This document shows, piece by piece, positions 31,752-41,800 of a stretch of 64,000 bases of DNA (its first letter is position 1; each line of letters begins with the position of its first letter). Source of the stretch: Ascarosepion bandense (taxonomy: Eukaryota; Mollusca; Cephalopoda; Sepiida; Sepiidae); the NCBI GenBank assembly GCA_037127315.1, contig JBBBDQ010000350.1, forward strand, positions 1,033,501-1,097,500, given 5' to 3'. Both the position numbers and the translations under genes were made by a program. The notes under the pieces are model-generated. The model was not told the origin of the DNA, made no database searches, and saw nothing but the letters and a program-made list of their open reading frames with translations.

Positions 31752-32835
31752 AAATAGTGAAAAAAAAAACTTAGCCGAAGTTCCAAAGATGGAAATCCAA
31801 AACGATTTCTGGAAAATCCAACCTAACTTGAAAACTTTTGATAATTCCAAGAGAATGTTTTCCAACACAAAGAAATCCGCCAGTTTGATTCTTTGACAAA
31901 GTTGACATCGTTCTAACCGAAGCTTTTCTTGCAAATCTTCTCATGTCATGGCTGACGGATGATTTTTTTTTTTTTTCAAAAATTCTTTTTTATCTGATCG
32001 ACAAATGCCATTAGGATAAACGAGTAAAGACGAAGGGTAACATTTCAAATAAAGAATTTAAACTTTACAAATATTTTTGTCTTCTTCGAGTTATTTTTCA
32101 GATGACGTATTAACATAAATGTACACTGATTGACCTTGTATGGTTATAGTCAATGTCCCAACTGTTACTGATCTATTATCATTGTAAGCCTTTACGGAAT
32201 TTGTCATCGAATTATTAATTTAATCCATGGGTGAATATTTTAATTTTTCTCATTTTCCAGTCCATATTAAAATTTATCTCGTTGGAAATTATTCTTCTAA
32301 GTTCATTCATTGTGATAAACGACAGATCCCTAAAGAACGCCGTAGAATAAAATGACGGAAACCGAGTCACTATAACAGGCAAGATATAGACACTAGTTAA
32401 CACAAATAAAAGGTGTCCTCTGTTAATTCTTATCTCACTTACGCTTCAGTGAATGTACCAGAATCCTAAAATTAACTCTGTTTTACTTACATCGTTGTTA
32501 TTCCATAGTTAGAATATTTTCAAGACATTCAGGTAAGCAAATTTGTATAATCTCGTATATGAACAAGTTCGATTCTCTGCCTGAGGTAAATTCAGTTGGC
32601 GGATCAGTTTTATCTCAATTAATGATGATGGCTATCATTCAAGAAAAAGAACTTTACAATTAACGACATTTTTTCCTTTTTTAAGATTCGGTGTTTCAGA
32701 AAATAATAAGGAGCATTTTTCTTGGCCTTTTTGACTTACCATCTGTCGATAATATTTGAAATAATTCAACAAAGGGTAGGAATACCGTACTTTCATTCTT
32801 CAGTGCGATCTTCATCTTGCTTGTGATGAGATTAT
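31752..32835. other. Unassigned sequence
   Basis: The first few bases are the continuation of the IR-1 arm. The rest is AT-rich; no gene or repeat recognised. Confidence 0.45.
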
Positions 32836-33149
32836 CAATGCGTGTCAGTCAGTGAAGTGTCATACGTGATACACGCTTGGGCGATCATGTCTCAAAAGAG
32901 ACATAACTGACTGGGCAGATTATCCCGCAGTAGGTTGCCATTACATTCTGCTGTAGACTGGTTGCCAACCAAGGCTATAGAACCCAATCTGTCCTGTTAT
33001 TTAATCCATAACTAGAGGAAGAGACGGATTAATATTATTTCCAAGGGTATTTGCAAGTGAATGTAAGGAATTCAACTGGAATTCGAACTCGGATTCCCGA
33101 TTTGTCGTTCAGAGCCGATATCCACTGCACCACAACGTACAATGCGTGT
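32836..33149 (-). repeat. SINE-A full-length copy with 10-bp target duplication
   Basis: The SINE (32,846-33,139) lies between direct repeats CAATGCGTGT (32,836-32,845 and 33,140-33,149). The head is at the right end (plus orientation ...ATCCACTGCACCACAACGTA). Confidence 0.95.
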
Positions 33150-33179
33150 ACTTCGTGCAATTCGCCCACTTATTTATTA

Positions 33180-33475
33180 TGCAGTGGATATTGGCTCGAA
33201 ACGGGAAATCGGAGAGCAGAGTTCGAATTGCAGTTGAACTCGTTGCATTCACTTGCGCGCAAATACTCTTGGAAAAGGTATTAATCCGTCTCTTCTTTCT
33301 CTAGCTATGAGTTAAATACCGGGACAGATTGAGTTCTTTAGCCTTGGTTGGCAACTAGTCTACCACGGAAAAAAATGACAACCTACTCTGGAAAACTTTT
33401 TTGCCTAGTTAGTCATGTCTCTTTCGAGACATGATCGCCCAAGCTTGTATCTCATATGACCTAACTGGCTGATTG
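33180..33475 (+). repeat. SINE-A copy, head-to-head with the preceding one
   Basis: Head ATGCAGTGGATATTGGCTCG, B-box GAGTTCGAATTG, full body, and end CCTAACTGGCTGATTG. It faces away from the 32.8-33.1-kb copy about 40 bp to its left, so the pair forms a long inverted repeat. Confidence 0.9.
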
Positions 33476-33477
33476 AT

Positions 33478-33622
33478 TATGGGGTTTGAGCAAATAGATA
33501 GCAGAACAGGGTTTGGGTGGGGCAACGAAAGAAATCGGACTAAGAGCCACAAAGGATAGTGAAATGTGGAAGGCCATGATCGCCTACGTCCTGAAGGAAC
33601 AGAACATATAGAAAAAATTATT
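33478..33622 (+). pseudogene. RTE-type LINE (LINE-B) 3' end fragment
   Basis: Encodes the terminal segment 'GVGATKEIGLRATKDSEMWKAMIAYVLKEQNI' in approximate frame, matching the end of the 62-kb copy, followed by an A/T tail. Confidence 0.8.
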
Positions 33623-34064
33623 ATCACATCAAAAATAACCAAAGTAGTACTTTTCATTTAAGACAAATTATTATTAGATAATACGAAAATATTGCAGACA
33701 ATCGGCAAAGAAAGATTCAAAATTCTAATATCATTTGTAAAATAAAATAAACAGTCCACGTTAAATAAAATGTTCTTTTCCACGAGAGATGACTGATTTG
33801 TATACAAAAATTTGTACTGATTTGTATATAAAATATTTAACTAACGTTTTCTGCATAAAATGTAAACATTATAATGAATCAATTACTAAGTCTACTATTA
33901 AGAAAGTTTGTTAAGTATGTCATGCTAGGAAAGTTTTCTCGGCAGAATCTATTTTATACATTCGTAAGTCTAAAATTCGTTTATGCCTTGAATATTTCTG
34001 CCGAATATTGTCTGGTGCTTCTGCTATATATCTAGAGTCTTAATAAAATACACGAATCTGCAAT
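33623..34064. other. Unassigned AT-rich sequence
   Basis: Nothing recognised. Confidence 0.4.
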
Positions 34065-34490
34065 TTTATTGCGCTTGACCTGGCACCTCGGTTTTAGTTA
34101 CGTTTTCGCTGCTATAAAGTAGCTTCTCTGTGCCTTTTCTATAAATATTTTCATGCTAGTTGTTCTGATGAACTTTCTTCTATAGTACTGGATTGGCGGC
34201 CAGATCTCATCATTTTCCAGTTGAAATGACGAGATGTAACCGTACGTTCTACACTAATAGTTTCTTCTCTCATATTTCTTGCTTGTGGAACTCTCATGGT
34301 TTTTGCTACCCAGTCAACTTTGACTTTCCGAAATTTAAATGCAATGTTGTTATCTTCTGTTTAAATAATTACTAATTCTTAATTGTTCTCTCTCCTTCAT
34401 AATGTTTTTTCTTATATTCTCTAACACTTAGTAACCCCCTTGTATCTTAATAGTTTTATTGCCTTGCTTAAGGTGAAACGATTAAAAACA
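34065..34490 (+). pseudogene. LINE-A 3' fragment
   Basis: Decayed 'ASLCLFYKYFHASCSDELSS', 'RSHHFPVEMTRCNRTFYTNSFFSH' and 'LWNS' in separate frames. The 3' end TTGCTTAAGGTGAAACGATTAAAAA is the LINE-A terminus. Moderately diverged from the intact copy. Confidence 0.8.
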
Positions 34491-34786
34491 TATGCGCACG
34501 AAATATTTAATATGCGTACAAAGATAAGAACATATATTTGATATACGTTTTTCTTTTTACTATAGATATGATGTCATATTGAACTTACAATTCCAGTTTC
34601 AGTGATCTAAAAGCTCCACAATTTAGTCAGAAAATATTTTCTATCATCAGAAGAGCCAGTTCTACATAATGAACAAAACAAAGAAAAATATGGACTGAGG
34701 AGACTTTGTTCATAATTTTAAATTTGATATGCATCATCTCATTTGAAAAGTGGAAAAATATAAGAATTATTTAATAATCGTCGCCG
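34491..34786. other. Unassigned AT-rich spacer
   Basis: Nothing recognised. Confidence 0.4.
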
Positions 34787-35232
34787 TCGTCTTGCAGCCT
34801 TGGCCGAGATAGAACTCACTACACCCCTCCAGTATTCCCTGTGCATTTGGAACCCTGGTGCAATTTTGTAGCGAAATTCATAATCTTGACAAATAGCTGA
34901 ATACTTGATGCTTCGCCAGGGCTACCAAGGGTGTTTTTATTGTGACACCAACACTGGATGGGTTTCCTCCAGGCCCCATCCCGTTATTTGACCCATAACT
35001 GGAGGGAAGTGACGGATTAATACCTTTCCAAGAGGTGCCAGTGCTTAAGTGAATTCAAGGTACTCAATTGGAATTTGAACTCGGCTCACTGATTTCTCCT
35101 TCCAAGCCGACATCCACTACACCACAACGCACATCCATCACTGAACGCTTACAGCGCCTGGTATTCCCAAGCGGTCACCCATCTAAGTACTGACCAGGCT
35201 CACGTTGCTTAACTTCGGTGATATGCCGTAAG
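34787..35232 (-). repeat. Compound 5S rRNA-tRNA SINE, copy 2 (minus strand)
   Basis: On the minus strand: a 5S-like part (35,232-35,145) lacking about 33 internal bases but retaining the 3' half, including AAGTTAAGCAACGTGAGC and GTACTTAGATGGGTGACCGC. Next is a tRNA-like part with TGGTGTAGTGGATGTCGGC (35,137-35,119 or so) and a B-box GAGTTCAAATTCC. The SINE-A-like start of the body follows to about 34,980. The last 190 bp (34,787-34,975) differ from ordinary SINE-A and may be a distinct 3' domain. Confidence 0.85.
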
Positions 35233-35293
35233 TAATTCAATGATAGACCCGTCGATGGAATGTAACAAAACTTTCTTGGAGGAATTCTTACTT

Positions 35294-35335
35294 AAAACTT
35301 CCTTAAAGATGTATTTACATCTTTAAGGAAGTTTT
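35294..35335. repeat. Near-perfect 42-bp palindrome
   Basis: Arms AAAACTTCCTTAAAGATGTA (35,294-35,313) and its exact reverse complement (35,316-35,335), separated by two bases. It sits at the left edge of an RTE fragment. Confidence 0.9.
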
Positions 35336-35622
35336 AAGGAAGGTGGAAACAAAAAGTACACTTATAGTTAAAAGCAGAAAGAGACAATTGAAATTTCTTG
35401 AACGCATAATGAAGAAAGAAGGCTTTCAAAATGACACTCACAGAACATATTGAAAGCAAAGAGGGACAGAGGAAAGCAATGATTAACCTGCCTAACAAGT
35501 TCTCCAAATGGACGGCAGGGCAGGGGCTAGTGGGAATAGTAAGGAGACAAAAATTGATTATTGTCATAAAGAATAGGAAGCTGTGGCTAGACATGACCGC
35601 CCACAACCTGAACGGATTCAGC
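35336..35622 (+). pseudogene. RTE-type LINE (LINE-B) C-terminal fragment
   Basis: Contains the 'RQLKFLERIMKKEGF' region, 'NLPNKFSKWTAGQGLVGIVR' and 'NRKLWLDMTAHNLN' near the 3' end, in shifting frames. It corresponds to the last third of the 62-kb ORF. Helitron-like copy 5 follows directly. Confidence 0.75.
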
Positions 35623-35635
35623 ATATCTAAACTTA

Positions 35636-35938
35636 TTTATCAATGGAACTTTGTGTGTGCGTGCGTGTGTGTCTGTCTGTTACCTAGAAACTCCGAAATG
35701 GCTGAACCGATTTTCTTGAAAATTGACACAGTTGTACTATAAGCGTCTGCGAGTGTCCTTAGCTAGGTTTTGTGTCGAGGTACCCCCGATAAATATCGAA
35801 AATCGATGATCGAAAAAAATCGAGTTATAGAAGGAATGGTCCGATTTTAATCAAATTTGATAGACTCATAGACAAAGGCATAAGAAACAATTTTCAGAGG
35901 TTTCAAGGTTACAGTTCTTACAATAGTGCAGAAAATCG

Positions 35939-35997
<59 letters not shown>

Positions 35998-36383
35998 CAA
36001 TATGCTTGTGTGTGTGTCTGTTTATCTGCCTGTATGTCTGTATTTTTTTCAGCCCTTTTATTTTAGTTTTTGCTTCGGGTTTGGCTCTACGTAGGTATAA
36101 TTGTAGTTCTTAGACTCAGCCATAATACCATTTACTCAGAGGACTTATTTAGCCTTCAAAATTCAGTTCACGATGAAAAAAACTTATTTGATATCGATAC
36201 CAGGAAATCAAAATTTGACTTACATCCATTCATTTTTCTTTCAGCCTACGGTTTTGCTTTAACTGGAAACAACTATTGCTTTTTAGCCTTTCGTGCCAAC
36301 GTCCAAAGAGTCTGAGCTCCAGGACCATGGATTAGTTTTAAAGCTTTCTTTACACCCGAACAACGCCGGGCTATACTGCTAGT
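35636..36383 (+). mobile_element. Helitron-like non-autonomous element, copy 5
   Basis: Starts A|TCTAAACTTATTTATCAATGG and ends CAACGCCGGGCTATACTGCTAGT. Contains a long (TA)n (35,940-35,994). Followed by A rather than T at the 3' side. Confidence 0.85.
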
Positions 36384-36511
36384 AAAAGATAAATCTAAAT
36401 GCGTTTTGATACTATTTCTAGCACTCTCAGCAGAAAACAATTTTAAAACGTTCGAATTTCTTATGAACTGATATTATCGTAACTCCAGTTTGACATTCTT
36501 AATTTACAAAG

Positions 36512-36819
36512 CAATCAATCAGTTAAATACCATATATGATACATGTTTGGGTGATCATGTCTCAAAAGAGACATGACTGACTGAGTAGAAGATTTTTTTA
36601 TCACAGTATGAGGTTATAACTTTCTGCAGGAGATTGGTTGCCGACCAAGGTTATAGACCCTAATCTGTACTGTTACTTGACCCATAGCTGGAGGTAAGAG
36701 AAGGATTAATACCTTTTCCAAGAGTATTTGCACTTAAGCGAATGCATCAAATGCAGCTGGAGTTTGAACCCGGCTCTCCAATTTCACATTCCAAGCCAAT
36801 ATCCACTGCACCACTACGT
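36512..36819 (-). repeat. SINE-A copy (minus strand)
   Basis: Plus-orientation terminus CAATCAGTTAAATACC at the left, body, and head ...ATCCACTGCACCACTACG at the right. More diverged than the 31-33-kb copies; no clear target duplication seen. Confidence 0.9.
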
Positions 36820-37204
36820 ATTCGGAAAGTTGCTTCTTTCCAAGTAATTAAGCACAACAAGATGATTAAGATTTTGTCATAAATCAATTAAATAAATTTC
36901 TTTTGCAGTACATAAAAAGTTAAAAACTAAAAGGAACACCAAAGCAATAATTTATAGATAAACAAACACATTTATTTATGTACAAGGGGGTGCTGAAAAA
37001 TTCTCCATCAGATCAGATCTCAATCAGAACGCCTAATAGAATCTTATACAAGTTCATTTGGACAAACTTGAGGAATTGCATGGGGCCAAGAACCTTTCAA
37101 CAGGCCCTTTTATATATGAGACACAAATTGTATAACCAAACTTCAAGACTCAATTACTGATTGGATTATTTGGTTCTTTGATGGAGTTGGTGAGATTTAT
37201 CTAA
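36820..37204. other. Unassigned sequence containing a possible DNA-transposon-associated repeat
   Basis: No gene. 36,978-37,160 is a 60-codon frame starting at GTACAAGGGGGTGCTGAAAA, a phrase that looks like a dispersed repeat, though no second copy is in the window. Confidence 0.35.
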
Positions 37205-37518
37205 TCTAAACTTATTTATAAATGGAACTTTGTGTGTGTGTGTGTGTGTGTGTGTATCCGTTACCTATAGACTCCGAAACCGCTGAACCGATTTTCTTGA
37301 AAATTTACACAGTTGTACTATAAGCGACTGCGAGTGTTCTTAGCTAAGTTTTGTGTCGAGGTACCCCCGATAAATATCGAAAATCGATAATCGAAAAAAT
37401 CGGGTTATAGAAGAAGTGATCCGATTTTAATCAAATTTGATACACCCATATACAAAAATATCAGAAACGGTATTCAGAAGTTTCAAGGTTGCAGTTCTTA
37501 CAATAGTGCAGAAAATTG

Positions 37519-37555
<37 letters not shown>

Positions 37556-37735
37556 CGATACCAGGAAATCAAAATTTGACTTACATCCATTCATTTTTCT
37601 TTCAGTCTACGGTTTCGCTTTAACTGGAAACTTTTTAGTCTTTCGTGTCAATGCCCAAAGAATCTGAGCTCCAGGACCATGGATTAGTTTTAAAGCTTTC
37701 ATTACACCGGAGCAACGCCGGGCTTTACTTCTAGT
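37205..37735 (+). mobile_element. Helitron-like non-autonomous element, copy 6
   Basis: Starts TCTAAACTTATTTATAAATGG (preceded by A) and ends GCAACGCCGGGCTTTACTTCTAGT (followed by T). An internal deletion removes the segment around the 'GGCAAGATG...TTTGCTTCGGG' part found in copies 3 and 5. Confidence 0.85.
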
Positions 37736-38062
37736 TTTCAATAAGGTGAAACACATCAAGATTTTATTGCTATGCCTGGTTTTATCATCGAGTGACACTT
37801 CCAGATTGCATGGGCCAAGAGTTTATGTTCAATGCACCAAATTTAACATAATTTCTTTTCATGGAGCCAAAATCTTAGACAAGGTTCATACCATGTGATC
37901 CAATGGACTTTCATAATTACAAACTGCAATTAAAGTAGAACCACTACTCAATTTACTGCAACAGGTTGACTTAGAACGAGAATATTTTAAAACATTTCAA
38001 CCAACTCTTTCTTTTAAAAGTTTATTTTAAGATTTTTATTTATTACTAATAGTAATATATTA
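37736..38062. other. Unassigned spacer
   Basis: AT-rich sequence with no recognised feature. Confidence 0.4.
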
Positions 38063-38110
38063 TCTAAACTTATTTATAAATGGAACTTTGTGTGCGTGTG
38101 TATCTGTCTG

Positions 38111-38314
38111 TGTGGTGGTGTTTTAACGTAACTGAAGACGGAAACAAAACCTCTTTAATAGGCTTTACAGAACTAATTTCGCAACACAAGAGCATGCAGT
38201 AAACGCAAGAGCAGGTAAACAAAATGCCGAAGAAAGAAAAGAACTCAGCCTTTTTAAAGGAAAAGGAACGTGTGCAAAATCACGTGCAATAGAAATTTTT
38301 ACGAAAATATAACA
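38111..38314 (-). repeat. 3' LTR of Gypsy-1
   Basis: In element sense it starts TGTTATATTTTCG and ends CACCACCACA. Contains a TATA-like TTTAAAAAGG at about nt 55-65 and an ATTAAA poly(A)-signal-like hexamer at about nt 156-161. The self-complementary segment is at 38,164-38,179. Confidence 0.95.
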
Positions 38315-38330
38315 ATCTCCCCTCACTAGT
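38315..38330 (-). other. Polypurine tract of Gypsy-1
   Basis: Element-sense sequence just upstream of the 3' LTR reads GTGAGGGGAGAT, a purine-rich stretch in the position required for plus-strand priming. Confidence 0.75.
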
Positions 38331-38376
38331 AAGAGAGATTGCAAGGTGGGTGTATATATTATTTTATTTATTTTAT

Positions 38377-39936
38377 TTATAAGTCCAGTCGCTGAACTGG
38401 TCTACGAATCCTGCTAGACCGCCGCGGGGGCAGTTCACTATTCGAAGGACTGGCAGGTCTCTGGGAAGGCTGATTCTCTATTTCCTCCGCATTAAGTGTA
38501 GTGTCAGCTGGACTTGTTTCAATCAAATGGGCCGGGTCTGCATTTGCAAGGTCGGGTCGAGTATTCTCAGCAGGACCCTGGTGTTCATCAGAGCGTGGAA
38601 AGCGAGCCAAATGTCTTAGCGTCACTGAATCCTCCCGGCCGTCATCATACCGTATTCTTGCATGAGTAGGGTTGGCCTCGAGGAGTTCCACCACCTCTAC
38701 GATCGGGTCATACTTGCTCCTGTTGCCAAACCGTTTCAGCAGCACCCTTCCAGGTTCGCAGAGCCAAACAGGTAAGGCAGTACCGGTAGAAGAGCGCCTT
38801 TCAAATTTGAACAAGCGTTCGTGGGGAGTCACATTTGTACTAGTGCATAGTAGGGAACGAATAGAATTTAAAACATCGAGCAGAACGTCCTGCCAAGCAC
38901 TAAGAGGTAACCGTTTAGATTCCAAGGCCAATAATATTGAGTGCCAAATAACGCCGTTGTAACTCTCGCACTGACCGTTGCCTCTTGGGTTGTATGCAGT
39001 GGTGTTACTGCACCCAACCCCAAGTCTCGTCAGGAAATTTCTGAACTCCTCGGACACGAACGACGTTCCTCTATCAGAATGGATGAAAGTGGGGAGTCCA
39101 AAAATAGAAAAAATATTCGTCAAGCACTTGATTGCGGTTTGCGAAGAACAATCACGGCACGGGAATGCAAAGGGAAATCGACTGTACTCATCGACGATAG
39201 TAAATAGGTAACGACATCCTTTCGATGATGCCGGGACAGGCCCTTTGAAGTCTACGGAGAGGCGCTGAAAGGGAGCAGTAGAGCGGATTAGCGTATTATT
39301 AGTAGGGCTGGAAAATTGAGGTTTTATTTTTGCACAAGTTGTACACTCGGATGTCACGCGCCGAACTTCATCAATTGAGTATGGCATATTTTGTGATCGT
39401 ATAAAGTGCCAAAAACGTTGAACCCCAGGGTGTATTAATGAACTGTGTATGGTCCTTAGCTCCTCCAAGGAGGAAGCAGCAGTACCACACACTCTCGACA
39501 AAGCATCGGCAACGGTGTTTTCACTTCCGGGACGGTGTTTTATATTGTACGAGAACGGGAGAAACTCCATTTTCCACCGAATGATTTTATCATTTTTAAT
39601 TTTTCCTCGGTTAGCTGGCTTATACATAAAAGATACGGCTTGCTGGTCTGTTATGATAGTAAAGTGCTTCCCAACAAGGAGGTCCCTCCATTTTCGGACA
39701 CATTCAACTATCGCGTAAGCCTCTTTTTCAACTATGTGTAGTCGTATTTCAGATGGGTTTAATGATCGGGAAAAGAATGCTACAGGCCTATCAGTCTGTA
39801 AGAGAGTGCCTCCTATAGCTTTCTCTGAGGCATCGGTTTCAATAGTAAATGGTAGTTCGTCGTCGATAACCTTTACAGATGATTCGGCAACGTCTTTCTT
39901 AAGTTTTTCGAAAGAATTCACAACTATAGGAGGCAT
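38377..39936 (-). CDS. Gypsy-1 pol C-terminal part: RNase H and integrase
   Basis: A 519-codon frame. It begins in the reverse transcriptase connection region (MPPIVVNSFEKLKK). RNase H occupies about residues 28-125, with FTIETDAS (first aspartate), EKEAYA (glutamate) and IITDQQ (second aspartate). The integrase zinc-binding arm H-x4-H...C-x2-C follows (IHSSLIH and ECTTCAK). The DDE core follows: LSVDFKGPVP, FIHSDRGTSF and NPRGNGQCESYNG supply D, D and E. The C-terminal GPF/Y-like part contains SKYDPIVEVVELLE; the tail is basic and serine/arginine-rich. The methionine used as start is simply the first after the deletion joint. The natural protein would be a fusion with reverse transcriptase, so translation of this part is doubtful. 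Domains look intact. Confidence 0.93.
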   Translation of the reverse strand: MPPIVVNSFEKLKKDVAESSVKVIDDELPFTIETDASEKAIGGTLLQTDRPVAFFSRSLNPSEIRLHIVEKEAYAIVECVRKWRDLLVGKHFTIITDQQAVSFMYKPANRGKIKNDKIIRWKMEFLPFSYNIKHRPGSENTVADALSRVCGTAASSLEELRTIHSSLIHPGVQRFWHFIRSQNMPYSIDEVRRVTSECTTCAKIKPQFSSPTNNTLIRSTAPFQRLSVDFKGPVPASSKGCRYLFTIVDEYSRFPFAFPCRDCSSQTAIKCLTNIFSIFGLPTFIHSDRGTSFVSEEFRNFLTRLGVGCSNTTAYNPRGNGQCESYNGVIWHSILLALESKRLPLSAWQDVLLDVLNSIRSLLCTSTNVTPHERLFKFERRSSTGTALPVWLCEPGRVLLKRFGNRSKYDPIVEVVELLEANPTHARIRYDDGREDSVTLRHLARFPRSDEHQGPAENTRPDLANADPAHLIETSPADTTLNAEEIENQPSQRPASPSNSELPPRRSSRIRRPVQRLDL

Positions 39937-40808
39937 GGGAAATTGTTTATTTCGAGGTTGTATGTTGAGGCAGCCTTTAAGAAACGTTCCAAGTTAGCGT
40001 CATGCTCCTCTTGAGTTTTACCACAAATAGTAATGTCATCAATGTAAGAAAAAGTTCCGGATAACTTATTTTCAGAAATAAAGGAATTCATAAATCGTTG
40101 AAAGGCAGAAACCCCATTAGTGACACCCATGGGTATTCGTTTGAATTGATACAAACGATTTCCAGCTTGAAAAGCCGTGTAAGGCCGATCTTCGGGACAA
40201 ATTTCGATCTGGTAGTAAGCTTTAGACAAATCAATCGTACTAAAAATATGATACTGGGCAATTTGGTTTACGAGATCCTCAATCCGAGGCAAAGGGTACG
40301 CGTCAAGTAGTGTTAAACTGTTAATGGTTTGGGAAAAATCAACCACCAATCGTTTCTTTCTATTAGGCGACGAAGTCACAACAATTTGAGCACGCCACGG
40401 TGAATAGCTGGTTTCAATGACATCGTCTTCAAGCAGTTGAAGAATTTCTTTTTCAATAAATCGGGCATCCTCCGCACGGTAGTTTCGGGATTTAGTAGCA
40501 ATGGGTCTGCAATCAGGGGTCAGGTTTCGGAACAAATTTACAGGGGCACAACTGATCCTGGTTAGCGCGCAGATTTGTAAAACTTCCTGAGATCCACCAA
40601 AAGAAATAGTAATACCCCGGTGTAGTTTCAAAAACGGCATTCCGAGTATAATGTCCATACAGGAGTCAGGAAGCACAGTAAGGTCAATCTCTTTATATTC
40701 GCAACCATTGAAGAAAACGTTCTCGGTGCAATATTCAGACAGTTTAAGGGAAACGGCGGATGATGCCATAGAAATTACGGAATTCCGTTTTAAAGTGGGC
40801 AGTCTCAT
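39924..40808 (-). CDS. Gypsy-1 protease end and reverse transcriptase, truncated after YIDD
   Basis: 294 codons. The first 65 or so residues are the C-terminal half of the aspartic protease (DIILGMPFLKLH motif). Reverse transcriptase follows: YSPWRAQIVVTSSPNRKKR, VDFSQTINSLTLLDAYPLPRIEDL, STIDLSKAYYQI (first catalytic aspartate), IPMGVTNGVSAFQRFMN, and SYIDDITICGKTQEEHD with catalytic YIDD. After KAASTYNLEI the frame hits a stop within nine codons, where thumb and connection should follow. The ATG overlaps the gag stop as ATGA. The next ORF starts 13 bp inside this one in another frame, so a deletion joined two distant parts of pol. The catalytic palm is present; the thumb is not. Confidence 0.93.
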   Translation of the reverse strand: MRLPTLKRNSVISMASSAVSLKLSEYCTENVFFNGCEYKEIDLTVLPDSCMDIILGMPFLKLHRGITISFGGSQEVLQICALTRISCAPVNLFRNLTPDCRPIATKSRNYRAEDARFIEKEILQLLEDDVIETSYSPWRAQIVVTSSPNRKKRLVVDFSQTINSLTLLDAYPLPRIEDLVNQIAQYHIFSTIDLSKAYYQIEICPEDRPYTAFQAGNRLYQFKRIPMGVTNGVSAFQRFMNSFISENKLSGTFSYIDDITICGKTQEEHDANLERFLKAASTYNLEINNFPCLL

Positions 40809-41788
40809 TTTTTGACAATACGGGCACTGATAAAATTATCAGAACTGCCGGTGTCTATAAGGGCAGTTAACTTTTTCCATTTTAACTCCACAGTTTCGGT
40901 GATAGGAGGGCAACTATCACCACCTTTAGCACGGGTCCCTATGATAGCAGAAGAAGAACGTGAATGTGTCGGTAGAGTAGAACGGCAAACTTTAGAAAAA
41001 TGCCCGAGTTTACCACAGCTTCGACATACCTTATTGCGGGCAGGGCAGAAGCGGCGGTCGTCCTTAAAGTGACGTCTCCCTCCACAGTTGTAACACTTGC
41101 CACGAACAGGAAGGGCAGGAGAGAACAGTACAGAGTCACACTTCATTGGAGAATCAGTTAGAGCAGAATTTTTAGAAATACCAGTGGCCTCCTCGGCAGA
41201 ATCGGTCAACACATTTTTAGTTCCAGTAATAGAAGTAACGGCGGCTGCTCCAATCTGGGTGGCATACGATTCCGCGCGAAAGTGAGCTTGTTCTAAAGCC
41301 CTAGCACATTGAGTAGCTTCTGCGAGAGTTAGAGTGTCAGTTTCAAGGAGCCTAGCACGTATCAATGAGGACCGAAGACCACGAATAAATGCATCACGGA
41401 CAGATTCATCCCTGTAAGTGGTGGCCGTTACGTCTTTAAAGCAACAGTCAGCGGCAAGTCGATTCAAGGCCTGAAGGTATTGGTCGACAGACTCGCTTTC
41501 TTGTTGCAAACGCGTAGAAAGCAGATGTCTAGCATGAATAACACTTGGAGACTTGTCGTAGACACCTTTCAGTAAGTCAACAGCATGTTCAAAGCCAGAA
41601 CAACCCTCGATAACGTCAGCAACAGTGGGACCGATGTTTAAATAGAGAACTTCGAGTTTATCAGGGTTTAACGAAGCAACAGTTGAGAGGTAGTAATTAA
41701 AGTTACGATACCATAATCTCCAAAGCTTGCTGGCCTGTGGGTCTGCCGAGGAAACGTCAAATTTGTCCAGGCGAATTATTTTCTCCAT
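40805..41788 (-). CDS. Gypsy-1 gag with zinc knuckles and N-terminal half of protease
   Basis: 327 codons. Residues 1-190 resemble a retrotransposon gag capsid (RLWYRNFNYYLS, RHLLSTRLQQESESVDQYLQALNRLAADC, RDAFIRGLRSSLIRARLLE). Then come two zinc knuckles: an atypical CYNCGGRRHFKDDRRFC (C-x2-C-x4-H-x7-C) and a canonical CRSCGKLGHFSKVC. The protease active site LIDTGSSDNFIS is near the C-terminus. The start is the only methionine near the leader, about 30 bp from the LTR. The protein would form virus-like particles and bind element RNA. The protease is split between this frame and the next, which lies in -1 relative to it. Confidence 0.93.
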   Translation of the reverse strand: MEKIIRLDKFDVSSADPQASKLWRLWYRNFNYYLSTVASLNPDKLEVLYLNIGPTVADVIEGCSGFEHAVDLLKGVYDKSPSVIHARHLLSTRLQQESESVDQYLQALNRLAADCCFKDVTATTYRDESVRDAFIRGLRSSLIRARLLETDTLTLAEATQCARALEQAHFRAESYATQIGAAAVTSITGTKNVLTDSAEEATGISKNSALTDSPMKCDSVLFSPALPVRGKCYNCGGRRHFKDDRRFCPARNKVCRSCGKLGHFSKVCRSTLPTHSRSSSAIIGTRAKGGDSCPPITETVELKWKKLTALIDTGSSDNFISARIVKK

Positions 41789-41800
41789 GAGGAAAATAGA

